This document shows positions 10,537 to 21,800 of a stretch of 64,000 nt of DNA, in pieces; positions within the stretch are counted from its first letter, which is position 1, and each line of letters starts with the position of its first letter. The position numbers and the translations under genes are program-made. Location: the NCBI GenBank assembly GCA_002633025.1, contig NMRB01000319.1:124467-188466 (forward strand), written 5' to 3'. The notes under the pieces were generated by a model. It searched no databases. It was given only the letters and a program-made list of their open reading frames with translations, and had not been told where the DNA came from. The DNA comes from Notospermus geniculatus. Lineage: Eukaryota > Nemertea > Pilidiophora > Heteronemertea > Lineidae.

Positions 10537-11039
10537 AAATACTAAAACGTTTGACATTAGGGGACGTTAGGCTTTCACGTCTGCCGTATTTTTGGATCAT
10601 AAAAAACATGTTGACAGGCCGGTTTAATGCTTTTCGGTGTGGCCCGTATGCCAGTGTAACATTCCAATAGACTGACGGAATAATTTACGACTTGACAATA
10701 AGGGACACACAGAGAAACCACTGAGTCTGTTTCCCAGTATGTTCCACAATGGGAGTCACACACAGAAAAATGGCCACACTCAAAAACATTTCACCTGCAA
10801 ACGGTATTAGCCCTTTTTACATGGATTCTGTTCGATCCGGTTCGAGGCCAGTTCACTTGCGTTTTGCACCGGTACTGTGGAAAAGCAATGCGCACAGAAA
10901 CGCCCCGATGGAAAGCCGGCCTAAACAGGAAGCCCCCGTATGCGCCAGGTTTTATTCAGCTTTGAACACCCAGCGCCACATTATAGGAAGGGTGCAGACC
11001 CATGCATGTAGTTATCATAGTTCTGATTTCATTTATAAA
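10537..11039. other. mostly unassigned, with a repeat-like segment near 10812
   Basis: At 10812-10900, TTTTTACATGG followed by GATCCGGTTCGAGG resembles the end of the elements at 31128 and 44995. The rest is unassigned. Confidence 0.35.
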
Positions 11040-11876
11040 ATGAAATGGTCCATGGACTATGTGCTCAGCTGGTTGGACATAATAGTGTAATGACAGAGGG
11101 AGGTACATATCAGTTATGAGCAATCTGGGTCAAGTCATTCCCAAGTTAGGACGACAGGACTTTGATGTTTTGTGGGTTATGCCACCTGGCGGCCATATTG
11201 GATGTCCGATTCGGCCGGAACTTCACATGTACATAAAGGTCATGGAGAGGAGGCCGCATCGCACATTTTAGGGCTTTGGGTCAAGTCGTTCCTGAGTTAT
11301 ACCACTTGATGATTTTCGGTTTACGCCACCTAACGGCCATTTTGAAAGACAAATCACGCCAAAATTTGACTTGCCCGTAAAGGTCATCGAGAGGGAGGTA
11401 AATGTCAAGTTGGAGCACTCTGGGGTAATTTTTATCACAGGTGTAACTATAGCATATAAAAAAAATTAGAGATGATCCAGTTTAGGAGTTATTGCAGTTT
11501 TTGTGTTTTGGTTTTGTCCACCTGGTGGCCAAGCCAAGAATCAAATCGGACCGAAACTTGGTGCATTGGTCATCCCTGACCTAGGGGTTTATGCAGGCCT
11601 ACCAAGTCTCAGATGGTCATGTCCTTTGGTCGGCGCCATTTAGATCCCTTTCACTTCGTTCTACACCCACTTCATGTGGGTGTTATTTTGGGGTGGTAGG
11701 CCTACACCCTCTGTGGTAATATCCCAACAGATTTTAACGCTTTTTCACCATTTGATTCAAGCCACTGTGCTCAGATCAATAGCCCCAGTGGTTACGAAAC
11801 GTGCCCTGCTAACTGACGACGACGACGACGACGGACGCCGTACCACGACAATAGCTCACCCCAGGTGAGCTAAAAA
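11040..11876 (-). repeat. dispersed repeat family, reverse copy
   Basis: Reverse-orientation copy of the 5331-6272 family. It begins with the palindromic AAATGGTCCATGGAC and ends with CTCACCCCAGGTGAGC next to a GACGAC run. The internal order of blocks is preserved. Confidence 0.8.
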
Positions 11877-12832
11877 TGAAATTTCGGTGTCAATGCATTT
11901 GCTGTTTAATTTCGCAAAGACCTGCTAGGGCCGTCGTTTCCTCTCCGTCCCCGTCGAAAATACAGTATATGTTGCTGTCACACTGGCCTTCGCGTGCATT
12001 GCTATTGGCATACACCTTAATGAAGTTATTAATTAATCAACATTTTGGATATTGTCATGTGACGTTCTTGCATGTGATGAAAATATCTAACATGCAAACC
12101 CATTCATTGTATTGAGTACTAAAGTCACAACATGTGCCTACATGTATATCCTGGCTGCCGGCCACTTCAGAGTATTTATAGTAGTGTGGTGCAACATATG
12201 GTTGTAAACCTGTCGTACATAATTGTATGTTAGTTGTGACGTGCTGCAGCAGCGTAGAGATCAAAAGGACTGGTCGTTTCTCCGAAGATTAAATGGTACG
12301 TATTAAACTTCATTCCAGCTTCGTGATACTCTGGGCTCATATGTACCAATTCGCTTTATATTTTTATGAGTATTGAGTATACCATAGGCCTATAACCCAT
12401 ACGCCTATGTGAACTCGGCCTTAGACCACTGGTGGGTCACCGGTGATAAATGAGGGGGTTTTCTGGTGGCCCACTGTAGGTTTCTGGGGCCCGTGGTGAA
12501 CATTCGTGGAGTCATTAGAGGGAACATTTGTAGGGCAATGAGGCCTACGTTACATAAATATGATTCTCCTATGATTTCTTAGGGTGCAGCCACTCTGATC
12601 GATGGCCATTAGACAGAGGAGGGTTAAAGCTGAACTGCGTGAACAAAAACTGTAGACCGCCACGCCACCGTGGTTGTCAAGAGTAAATACAAACGACCAC
12701 ACGGCACTTTCAAAGTAGGCTACCTCCTCCAGAACATGATAGGCTACTACTAGCCTATTTGATGGCGCCACTGTATTCAACCCCATGCAATGGAGTCACA
12801 TCGAGAGACGTCAAGTGACGTCTTCAGGTCTA
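11877..12832. other. no recognised feature
   Basis: No domain and no convincing repeat structure seen. Open frames at 12055-12264 and 12550-12786 (minus) are unrecognised and likely chance. Confidence 0.3.
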
Positions 12833-13165
12833 AAGGCCCGTCTACACGATCATACATTTGTTCAAAACATCATCATACATTTGTATGATGATGTCCAAGC
12901 TTGTTGTGGATTTCCGTCTGCACAATGCAACTAAAAGTTTGAACATCATCATACGTGTTGGATGCTATTAAAGCTTGTTGGGAAAACGGTCCACACCGAT
13001 CATACATTTGTCCATGAACATCATCAATGCATGATGATGTTTTTAACAAATGTATGATCGTGAGGCCCGTCTACACGATCATACATTTGTTCAAAACACC
13101 ATCATACATTTTTGTATGGTGATGTTCAAGTTTTTCGTCTACAGTCGGATGTTCATGGACAATTT
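12833..13165. repeat. CGTCTACACG TIR-type repeats, nested or tandem
   Basis: GGCCCGTCTACACGATCATA occurs at about 12836 and again at about 13066. Between them, AACAAATGTATGATCGTG forms the inverted partner of the first. Repeated CATCATCATACATTTGTATGATGATG hairpins fill the inside. The CGTCTACACG motif also ends the 446-bp element at 41422-41867, suggesting related families. Confidence 0.65.
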
Positions 13166-13773
13166 GTATGATGAACTATGATAGGGAAAGGAAAACGAAA
13201 AGAAACAGGAGGGAAAGTTCCTTAAGGTTTCAAAATGGATCTCACATTAGCCTCGTGAGTGGTGCTGCTGCATTAGTAATAATGGCAGTGAAAAAGGCAA
13301 AAGGAGTAGGAAGGGGTGTGAATGGGTTAAAGAATGAGTCAGTATGAGAAGTGAGTCTGGAGGCTGCCTTGCCCACATGCGACATGATGCATTTGTGCCA
13401 CACGAAATACATGGTGTATCAGAAAAAATAGACTCTCGAAAAAACCATCATAAAATAAATATCGAGGGGAGTTTTGAAAAATTGCTATATGCCTTTGCAG
13501 AGGATGGGATTCTGCATCGAATGATACCAGTGTCATTGTTTACACTTCATGTTTCAATGAGCAGGAACAGTTTGAATTTTGAAAAATTGACGTCCTTTGC
13601 GCACGGGAATGTGAGGTTTAAAATAGGATCTGTCAAAGTGAATGAAACCCCGAAACAAAAAGTCCCATTTCTGAGTGTATTCTCACAAAAATGGCAAACA
13701 CACTTGCATGAACTGATCATGACCTTAAGTGACTGTCTGGTCAATTTCAGCTTTTCTTCAAGTAGCAAAGATA

Positions 13774-14149
13774 AGCCGTGCTTACACTACATAAAAATAC
13801 CCGTGTTTTTCCAGACCCGTGTCAAACCCGTGTGTGCGAAAAGCCCGGCGAGAGGTCACACCACTACATTGTAGTTAAGTCGCCCGGCGAGAGTTGCGCT
13901 GCATGCACCGACTCTTCAGTCATTTCTCTATTGGCCCACATTGTTGGAGGCGCGAAAACGTCGTCACTTAATGGCTGCGCCATCTGTAGCCGTGCTAAAG
14001 AACTAATGAGACACGGGGATTTCGAAAAGCACGGCGAGATTGCCGTGTTCCAGAAACCCGTGTTTTTCAGACACGGGTTTCTTGAAGCCCGGGAATTCAG
14101 AGGCGTGACCGCAAAAAACCCGGGGATTTTATGTAGTGTAACCACGGCT
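13774..14149. mobile_element. AGCCGTG-TTACACTACATAAA TIR element
   Basis: The left end AGCCGTGCTTACACTACATA is mirrored by TATGTAGTGTAACCACGGCT at the right. The interior has many CCCGTG and CGGGTTT blocks that can pair. Related pieces are at 54597-54760 and 55520-55975. Confidence 0.8.
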
Positions 14150-14314
14150 AATATGCCTTACGTTGATCAGACAATGACATAATTCCTGGTCATACATCTG
14201 TGAGCACCTGTGCACTGGCCTGTGTTTTGGCTTGTGGCCAGTGGTACAGGTGAAAAATGGTCAGGCCAGAGTAAAAAGTGTTTCTCAACACTTGGTGAGT
14301 GTACACTTAGAAAT

Positions 14315-14437
14315 CAGGGCCCATATTCATAAAACCTTGCTAGGCTTAGTTGCCTGCTAAAGTGCCTAGTTTGTACAGGCCAATGTACACAACTAGCAAA
14401 CAACTAAGCTAGTAGGGTTTTATGAATATGGGCCCTG
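14315..14437. mobile_element. foldback element with CAGGGCCCATATTCATAAAA ends
   Basis: Perfect or near-perfect inverted ends of about 23 bp; the interior arms (CTTGCTAGGCTTAGTTG facing CAACTAAGCTAGTAGGG) also pair. It is short and non-coding. The ends match those of several other elements in the window. Confidence 0.85.
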
Positions 14438-15069
14438 GGTGAAAATATTAATCATTATTTCAAAAACGCTTCGGCATGTTAGTAAAACTCATTCTAAACT
14501 TTTCATTCACATTGACTGATACAATTTTAGCCTTCACATTTACATGCGCAAAGGGATTCAATTCTTCAAAATTCAAACTGTCGCTGCTCAATGAAACGTG
14601 AAGTGTAAACAGCAATACTGGTACCATTCGGTGCAGAATCATATCCTCTACAAAGGGATATAGCCAGTTTTTCAAAACTCATCTTTATGATTATTTTATG
14701 ATGATTTTTTCGAGAGTCTAGTTTTTTTCTGATACACCCTGTATATTTAAACGTTCTGATTGGTCAATGGGGTCATGGGGCACCATGGGACAGGTTAGAT
14801 CCAGGACATTTTGCAATTTTCGAATCAAGATGCTCTGAAACACTACTCTTTTAGTACCTTATTCTTAACCAAGAAAAACACGGCAGAAGCAAATTATCTT
14901 TTGGTGGCACATTTTGTGATCCTGCACGCGCAGAAGCGACGCCAAGCGGACGTATCTAGTAGATGAAATCCTGACGATGTGAATGGTTCCCGACCTGTTT
15001 TATGGAGATTTGTCTTTTTTCGTATTGAAATATTGTTTGGCCATGTTGTATTGTTTTGTGGTTACATGA

Positions 15070-15760
15070 CCGTGACCTTGGTCAAGTCTGACATTGAGCT
15101 TGACTTTGATCATCAAGATCATTGCATAATGAGCATCCTCAGCAACCTACGTAGGGGCGATATCATGTCTCTACCTTCACCACAGGCAGAACATTTCACA
15201 TTATCAGCTTGACATTGGCCTTGACCTTTGATCATCAGGGCCATTCCGTAATGGAAATTGGTATACTCAGTACCTAAGTATGGATGATATCATGCCTCTA
15301 CCTCTACGAAAGGCAGAGATATTTCAAATTATCGAGTTTGACCTTGACGTTGTACCTCTGGGGCCGGTTGCACAAAACTCATGTTAGCGCTAACATGGTG
15401 TTAGCGCTAACTTTTATGTTAGATGACGTCAAAATCCATTGTCATTTTACGTCATTTAACATGATGTTAGTGCTAACATCATGTTAGCGCTAACATGAGT
15501 TTTGTGCAACCCAGCCCTGATCGTCAAGGTCATTGCCCAATTGAAATGGATATCGTCAATGAGCTAATTTTCCACCTTCGCCACAGGCAGAGATATTTCA
15601 CGTCATCAAGTTCGACCTTGACCTTGAACTCTGATCATCAAGGTCATTGCATAATTGAAATGGGTATACTCAATAACCTAAGTATGGTGATATCGTACCT
15701 CCGCCTCTATCACAGGCAGAAATATTTCAAATTATCAAGTTTGATACATCAAACTCTCAT
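15070..15760 (+). repeat. minisatellite, about four units of 115-130 bp
   Basis: Units share GATCATCAAGGTCATTGC, then CAGGCAGAGATATTTCA, then ATCAAGTTTGACCTTGACC. They start near 15105, 15225, 15350 and 15620. The third unit is split by the TIR element at 15361-15518. Confidence 0.8.
15361..15518. mobile_element. GGGCCGGTTGCACAAAACTC palindromic element
   Basis: The ends are inverted (GGTTGCACAAAACTCATG facing CATGAGTTTTGTGCAACC). The interior is built of GTTAGCGCTAAC palindromes and TGACGTCA-like sites. It sits inside a minisatellite unit. A structurally similar palindrome lies at 34925-35071. Confidence 0.85.
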
Positions 15761-15789
15761 ATCTAATCACCCGGACAATTGAGGCTGAG

Positions 15790-17060
15790 AATTTTAACGT
15801 AGCCCATTCCTTGGATAAGCAAGCATGAACTAAAGGCTTGTTTTATGTTGCTCAGTTGGCATGGCAAGTTGTCTTAAAATATTAAATTTGAGATACTAAT
15901 ACCACTTTGATCCTCACACCAAATGTTGGAAATGATCAGCCCAATCAAATGGCAGGGTTGACAAACCTAGGGTGGGACATCTTTTCAGTGCTCTATGTGG
16001 GCTATCTATCCCGGTAGATGTTTTTAGATTTGTGACAGAAAAGTTGAGATTGATATGGCAATTTCACCATTATCCAGATCTCGAAGAATAAAAACCGATT
16101 ACCTCATCTGAATGAAAGTTGGGTCAAGAAATTTAAGGGTAGGACCAGTTTCCATCCGTTCGGTTGTCAGGTGGACTGAGCTTTGTCAGACAGAAAGGAC
16201 GCACGCACGCACCTACACACGCACCAAGACCAAAAACAATGGTTCCCGATAGATTTAGATGTCCTGAGATGCGAACCTTCACAAATTCGTTGGCGAGCCA
16301 AGACAGTCACATCATTGCACCCAGGGTCTTCACAACCGGCTCCCCAACTCGCGCTTGGTTCAGACCCTGGCGACATCCATGCCATTTCGTTGGAGAAGCA
16401 GCCGAGTACTGAACTCCGCCGAATCCAGCCAATCACAGCGAAGCTTCTATCCCGTCTTGGTCATATCCCGAAATGGCATCTGTAAAAATTTCTGGATTCG
16501 CCGACACTCGCTGAGTTTCTTATTGTTCCTGAATTAACTTCGCGTCAACATGATTCCCAGGGACTATTTAGATAAAGAGGGCGTACCAATGGGATCAGAA
16601 CACGAAGGTATGGTCCAGTTCACCTGTTTGGGGCAGCTGTTATTCGACAGCGTGCATAAATTAATGGAATGAGATACAAAGCTATGAGCCTGGTATCCGG
16701 TAACTCGTAACACCAGATCTATGCGCACACGTTGTAGCACTAGGCGCGATATTTGTCTATTACATCAAGTGGCATTCCCCCACTGCTTTGCATGGTTTAC
16801 TTGTGGATTACCGATTGGCGAGTACACATGCACGAGGGAATGTCCCTCTTCCCCACCGAAACGGGGTGAATGTCCCCAGGGCATTGAGGAAGGATACGAC
16901 CGTAAATGACCTGAGATTCTCAGGATGATGAGACAGTCATGATGTTGGACGATTCCAAAAAATAGGCCTACGTGGGAATGGCCAAGTAATATGGGGAGGG
17001 TAGAGAAACTGAATAGAGCCATCCATTGTGCAAGTAATAATAATAAGCAAGAAGTCAATC
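15790..17060. other. no recognised gene; low-copy intergenic sequence
   Basis: Overlapping open frames at 16160-16490 exist on both strands but show no domain and begin next to a CGCACGCACGCAC run. Nothing else is supported. Confidence 0.3.
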
Positions 17061-17067
17061 TCCAGAA

Positions 17068-17120
17068 TTCACGAATTTTCGACCCCAACCGGGGTCTTTT
17101 TCAAGTGGAACTTTACAATC
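17068..17120 (-). repeat. Penelope-type terminal motif
   Basis: TTTTCGACCCCAACCGGGGT is the reverse of a CTGAA.A / stem / GAAA layout, shared with 50999-51055 and 52264-52370. Here the flank reads TTTTTCAAGTGGAAC, so one core base differs from the other copies. Confidence 0.45.
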
Positions 17121-17196
17121 TGAAACTCTAGAAAAGACTGAGCTGAAACCCAAATGTAGAACTAACACCTGTGTAGACAGGATGAGTGAGCAATCA

Positions 17197-17330
17197 AGGA
17201 AAGAATAGTGTCCAAGCACCACAAATGGTTGTTGGACCTAATTAAGAGAGTGGATGTAATTAAGGAAAGAAAAGTGTCCAAGCCCCACGGATGGTCGCTG
17301 GACCTAATAAAGGGAGTGGATGTAACACTG
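17197..17330 (+). repeat. tandem duplication, two 65-bp units
   Basis: Two units start AAGGAAAGAA(T/A)AGTGTCCAAG and end GGACCTAAT(T/A)AAG.GAGTGGATGTAA. They stay in frame but no protein family is recognised. Confidence 0.8.
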
Positions 17331-18268
17331 CGGAACATTAAAATGTTTATCTCCGACAGTGCGCTTCATGCACATGGCTTCAATTGGCATGCGTCAAATG
17401 TAATGTACGATCTGAACTTTTATCATGATCGGATTCTATTCAGAGGAATACAATACACACAATAAAATGCATCCGTGCATTTGAGTTGCAGCAGCTGCTC
17501 GTTATGAGGCATCAAATTCTGTCACACAGCGATGTGTCTTTGAACAAAATGTTTGAATTATTTCCCCGCTGTAAGATTTTTGTCGGACAGGCATTTTTAC
17601 ACAATGCTCTTTTACCATACGCATGCGTCAACGTTAATAACTTAATTCAACTTAAAAAATTGCGGTCCAAATCGGGATTTTAAGAGAGATGCCTCTCTTT
17701 TTTTGAAGGGTTTGCACCGCCATCATCTGGTGTAAGTGAGCATAGAGCCTACAATGAAATCACGATCTGAAAGACGAACTGCATGAAAATTACAACAGAA
17801 CAGCGCTGTGGTATGATGGTCTACAGAAATGCAAACGCCCGTCGAACATAGGCCTACCGACCTTTTTGGTAGAGCTCTGTATTCAACATCTTGTCTTTAG
17901 CGCTTTGAGGACCTACAGCCTATACCATAACATTCTAAATGAATAATAGCTCTCCTTTCCTCACACACCGCGGATACATACGCATTACACGCAGCAAAAA
18001 TATGGCTCTCTCGCCCCTGCTAAGGTCATCAAGAAAAAAAAAGTATTCAATCGAGAGGTGAGCAACAAAACCTTATAGCTTTTCAGGCGATATCCAGCGA
18101 ATGTAGGAGGATATCGAAATGATGGGAGAAATACCGTAGAATCGGAGTTAAGACATCACTTCAGGTATGAGAATGTCCTGCCCACTTTGGCCGGGTGTCG
18201 GATTTTTTTACTAACCGGTATAGATTCCTAACCAGTAGGTCTATATCCATGACGAAATGAAATTAACG
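17331..18268. other. no recognised gene, 5' flank of BEL insertion
   Basis: No domain, no repeat partner noticed. The BEL element inserts at the AAGTG ending at 18273. Confidence 0.35.
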
Positions 18269-18273
18269 AAGTG

Positions 18274-18761
18274 TGTTGATGCCTCTTAAGTTTCGGCAAA
18301 GAGGTTGATTCTGATTGATATCTACTCATCACCTAGTTTAGAGTGCATGCGGTGATGCTCTTGTTTACCACGCTCACTTTCTGTTTTTTGCATAGTAACT
18401 AGCGTCACCTAATTTGCATGATAAGTGATGTTTGTCTAGATACGCTAGTTTGACCGCGTCCTGACGCTTTGGTCAGCGTTCTGACGCTTCTGATGGCGTC
18501 CTGACGCTGTCCAGGTTGTGGATAAATAGCGGGGATTCTGAGCTCTGGGCAGAGCAGCTTTGGGAGCGCAAGAGGACTGCCAGACGAAGCAACGAAGTTG
18601 AATGGAGATTTGTGTTATAATTAGACCTATATCCGAGTTTGTAAGAGAGAGGCAAAGAGAATACAGACCAACAAATACAATATCCAAGTCTTCCCATCTC
18701 GCTTTTTGCTGCTAGAGTAGTCCTATCGCCCCCAGGTGTCACACGGGCTGACACCGCAACA
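18274..18761 (+). repeat. 5' LTR of BEL/Pao element
   Basis: 488 bp, TGTTG..CAACA. GGATAAATAGCGGGG at about 18519 is a plausible TATA-like promoter element. It lacks the CGTCATTACCTG-type insert present in the 3' LTR. Confidence 0.93.
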
Positions 18762-18885
18762 AGATTCAACTTCGCTTCAAAAGAATATCCAACAGAATCA
18801 AGAAAGGCCAAAACCGATATCCCAGAGGAGGACATCACGGAAACACTTAATAGTCCACGAGTCAACTCTACTACAGTACAGTACG

Positions 18886-21800
18886 ATGACTACACCACGC
18901 AAAGTGTCGTATCTAAATACTAGGCCTGCAGCTGCTGAAACTGGGTCAACCCGTGAGTGGATAAGGAGTCGTTTGCGTCCCGTCATCCGAGACAAGCAAG
19001 AAAGCCAGTCGGCGGAGAATTCTGCCGTACTGATCCAAGGTCTGAAGAAGAGCAGAGCAGGCTATGCCTCAGATGTGACGAAGAAACACAAGCAGTTCCA
19101 GCTAGCCCTCGGTCAAGGTCTCTCAAGTAATGATCTCGGTCCTTACTTTGACAAACTAGAAAAGGCCTTTGAAAATTTTCGTGAGAGCCACGAGAAACTG
19201 AGGGATGCTGTTGCGACGTATGACCAGGAGAGTCTAGAAGAAATTCAAGACCTGTTTGATCAGCAACTGTCTTACTGCCAAACAGATCGCCTCAGCCTTG
19301 AGAGGGTTAAGGATCAGGAGAAACTTAACAATGACATCGATCCAGCGGACAGCGCATCGCAGACGTCCCGTCGGACCAGCATCACCTCTAGATCAAGTAA
19401 GGCATCTAGTCGTCTCGCCATGGCATCAGCCAAGAAAGCAGCCCTGCGTGAGAAAGCCCTTCTTCTTGAGCAACATAAGGTGACGGAACTGAAGATGGAG
19501 GAAGATCTGATACAGTGGAAGTTTGAAGCTGAACAACAGGCCAAGCGTCTCCAGATGGAAATCGAAAAGAAAGAACGTCAACTAAAGTTTGAAAAAGAGC
19601 GTATGATGTTGGAAGCAGAAATTAGGGCTGCAGATGCAGAGGAACAGACTTTGGCCAAGTTTGTAGAAGAAAACAGAGCCATGTCGTCCGTGACCGGGAA
19701 GCTGAAGTCTGCAGTGAGTTCTGCCGTTTCCAATCCCCAGCCGAAGACCACAGAAACTCCCGAGGCTTCACTAAGACTCAATCCAGGTGCACCAGAATTT
19801 AAGCAGAAGCCGCCCGAGCGTCCCATGATGAACGTCAAAAAGATAGAACCAGAAACGCCAATGGTTGCTATGCCGGTTTACACGCCTTGTGAACCCCAGT
19901 TGACTACGTCAGATGGCGACACCGTACGACCACAGCCTGAGACGTCTGTCGTCCAAACTCCAATGTCACAACCTGTCTCCTCCGAGCCTGCTGAACTGTC
20001 TACACCTTTCCAGACCGCGACGTCTGTACCAGCTGCCCTGCCTACGTCACAGTATGTCTATCCGAGCTTTCCAGCGTTTACGTACCACCCTCTTCCTGAG
20101 CATGATTTACAGCGACAGATGATTGATGCACTTCGTCTGCCCAAGACAGGAATAATCAAGTTTGATGGTGACCCGATGCAGTTTTGGTCATTCATGAAAT
20201 CGTTTGACAGCATTGTTCACAACGCTTGCGTCTCAGATGGAGATAAGCTGAACCGCCTCTTTGAATATTGTACCGGGAAAGCATCAAACGTTATTCGTCC
20301 CTGTGCACTGATGCAACCGAAAGAAGGCTACGCCCGTGCAAGAGAGCTGCTCAAAGAACGCTTCGGAGACGACCATACGATCGCCCATGCCTGGATCAAG
20401 AAAATCACTGATGGCCCGTCTGTTCGTCCCAACTCCGGGGAATCGATCCAAGATTTTGCTGATGACGTACGCGGCTGTTATGAGACCCTCAAAGCGATGA
20501 AGAGGACAAAAGATGTGGACTCTCAGGACCGCATGGTACAGATCGTTTCCCGCCTGCCGCTCTACGCACAGTCCAGATGGCGAAAGGAGGCCTACCGAGC
20601 CAAGCAGAAAACCAAGGAGTACCCCTCCTTTGATGAATTCGTGAAATTTCTGGAACAAGTAGCAGGAGAAGCTAACGACCCGTTATTTGGTAGACTTGAG
20701 ACCAGGGACAGAGGCGACAAGTTCAAAGATAAGAAACATGCCGCGCACCAGAAGAAGCCAAACGTCAGCATGAACGTACAAGCCAAAGACAAGAAAGGGG
20801 AGACAGAATCTTCAGACAGTAGCCGTCAGCAAGGCCAGAAACCATCGCCAGATCTGAAGCAAGACGTCAAGTGTCCTGTCTGCAGCAAAGACCACAAGAT
20901 TTACGCCTGTCCTGAATTCAAATCAATGGATTCCAAGAAACGTCTAAAAAAGGCGAAAGAAAACAAACTCTGCTTCAACTGCCTGACACCTGGGCATGGG
21001 GCCTGGCAATGCCAGAAATCAAGCTTCTGTGACTGCGGTAAAGACAGCAGAAAACATTCAAAATTTCTTCATGACACGCTGAAGATGAAACCAGAGGAGC
21101 CGAAATCAGGAGAAGCGACAAAGCCTGATGCAGCGGAGCCATCGTCTCCATCAGCCCAAGAAAAGAAGGGTGAAGCTAAAAGTTGTGCCTGTGACAGCCG
21201 TATCCAAGACGCCGCCACTTCACTAAGGATAGCCTTGCCGATTGTCCCAGTCTACGTAAAAGGGATAGGACAAGAAGATTTCATCAGAACGCATGCGCTT
21301 TTGGATACCGGGAGCAACAGAACCTTCTGTTCGAAGAAACTGCTGGCTGACTTGGGATTAACAGGAGCGAATACAGACTTAGCCTTGGAGACATTAGGAC
21401 AGACTGCAACGATGGGAGCCGCTGTCGTCGCTCTTGAAGTCACCTCCACATCACGCAAAGCTAGAAAACGAAAGACGATTGCACTGCCGAAGGTCTATGC
21501 TGTTGAGACGTTCCCATCAGGAATGACTGGAGTGGGTCGAGATGACGTCACTAGATGGCAGCACCTGACGAATATTGCTAATTCCTCCACAGATGAAGAC
21601 AGAGACGTCGCTCTATTGATAGGACAGGACGTCCCTGAAGCCATTATGCCACTCGAGATACGCAGGGGTGAGGAAACAGAGCCCTACGCCGTCAGGACAG
21701 CCCTTGGATGGACAGTGAATGGTCCGATTGGAGGGAGACCGATGGAGAATGCCGCCACCTGTAATTTCATCAGAGCTGACTTGCCTGAAGACATGTCTCA

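Larger units (their letters stand above)
13410..14745. mobile_element. long inverted-repeat element, about 1.3 kb
   Basis: The left region (13410-13690, GGTGTATCAGAAAAAA, then GACTCTCGAAAAAACCATCA) is the inverted counterpart of 14455-14745, which ends TTTTTTCTGATACACCCTG. The arms are about 280 bp and moderately diverged. Two other foldbacks (13774-14149 and 14315-14437) sit between the arms. The ACAGGGTGTATCAG-type end resembles many DNA transposons, but no transposase is seen. Confidence 0.7.

Noticed and set aside
16160-16490. Overlapping coding frames on both strands
   Set aside because: No domain, no splice structure, neighbours a CGCACGCACG run; treated as chance.
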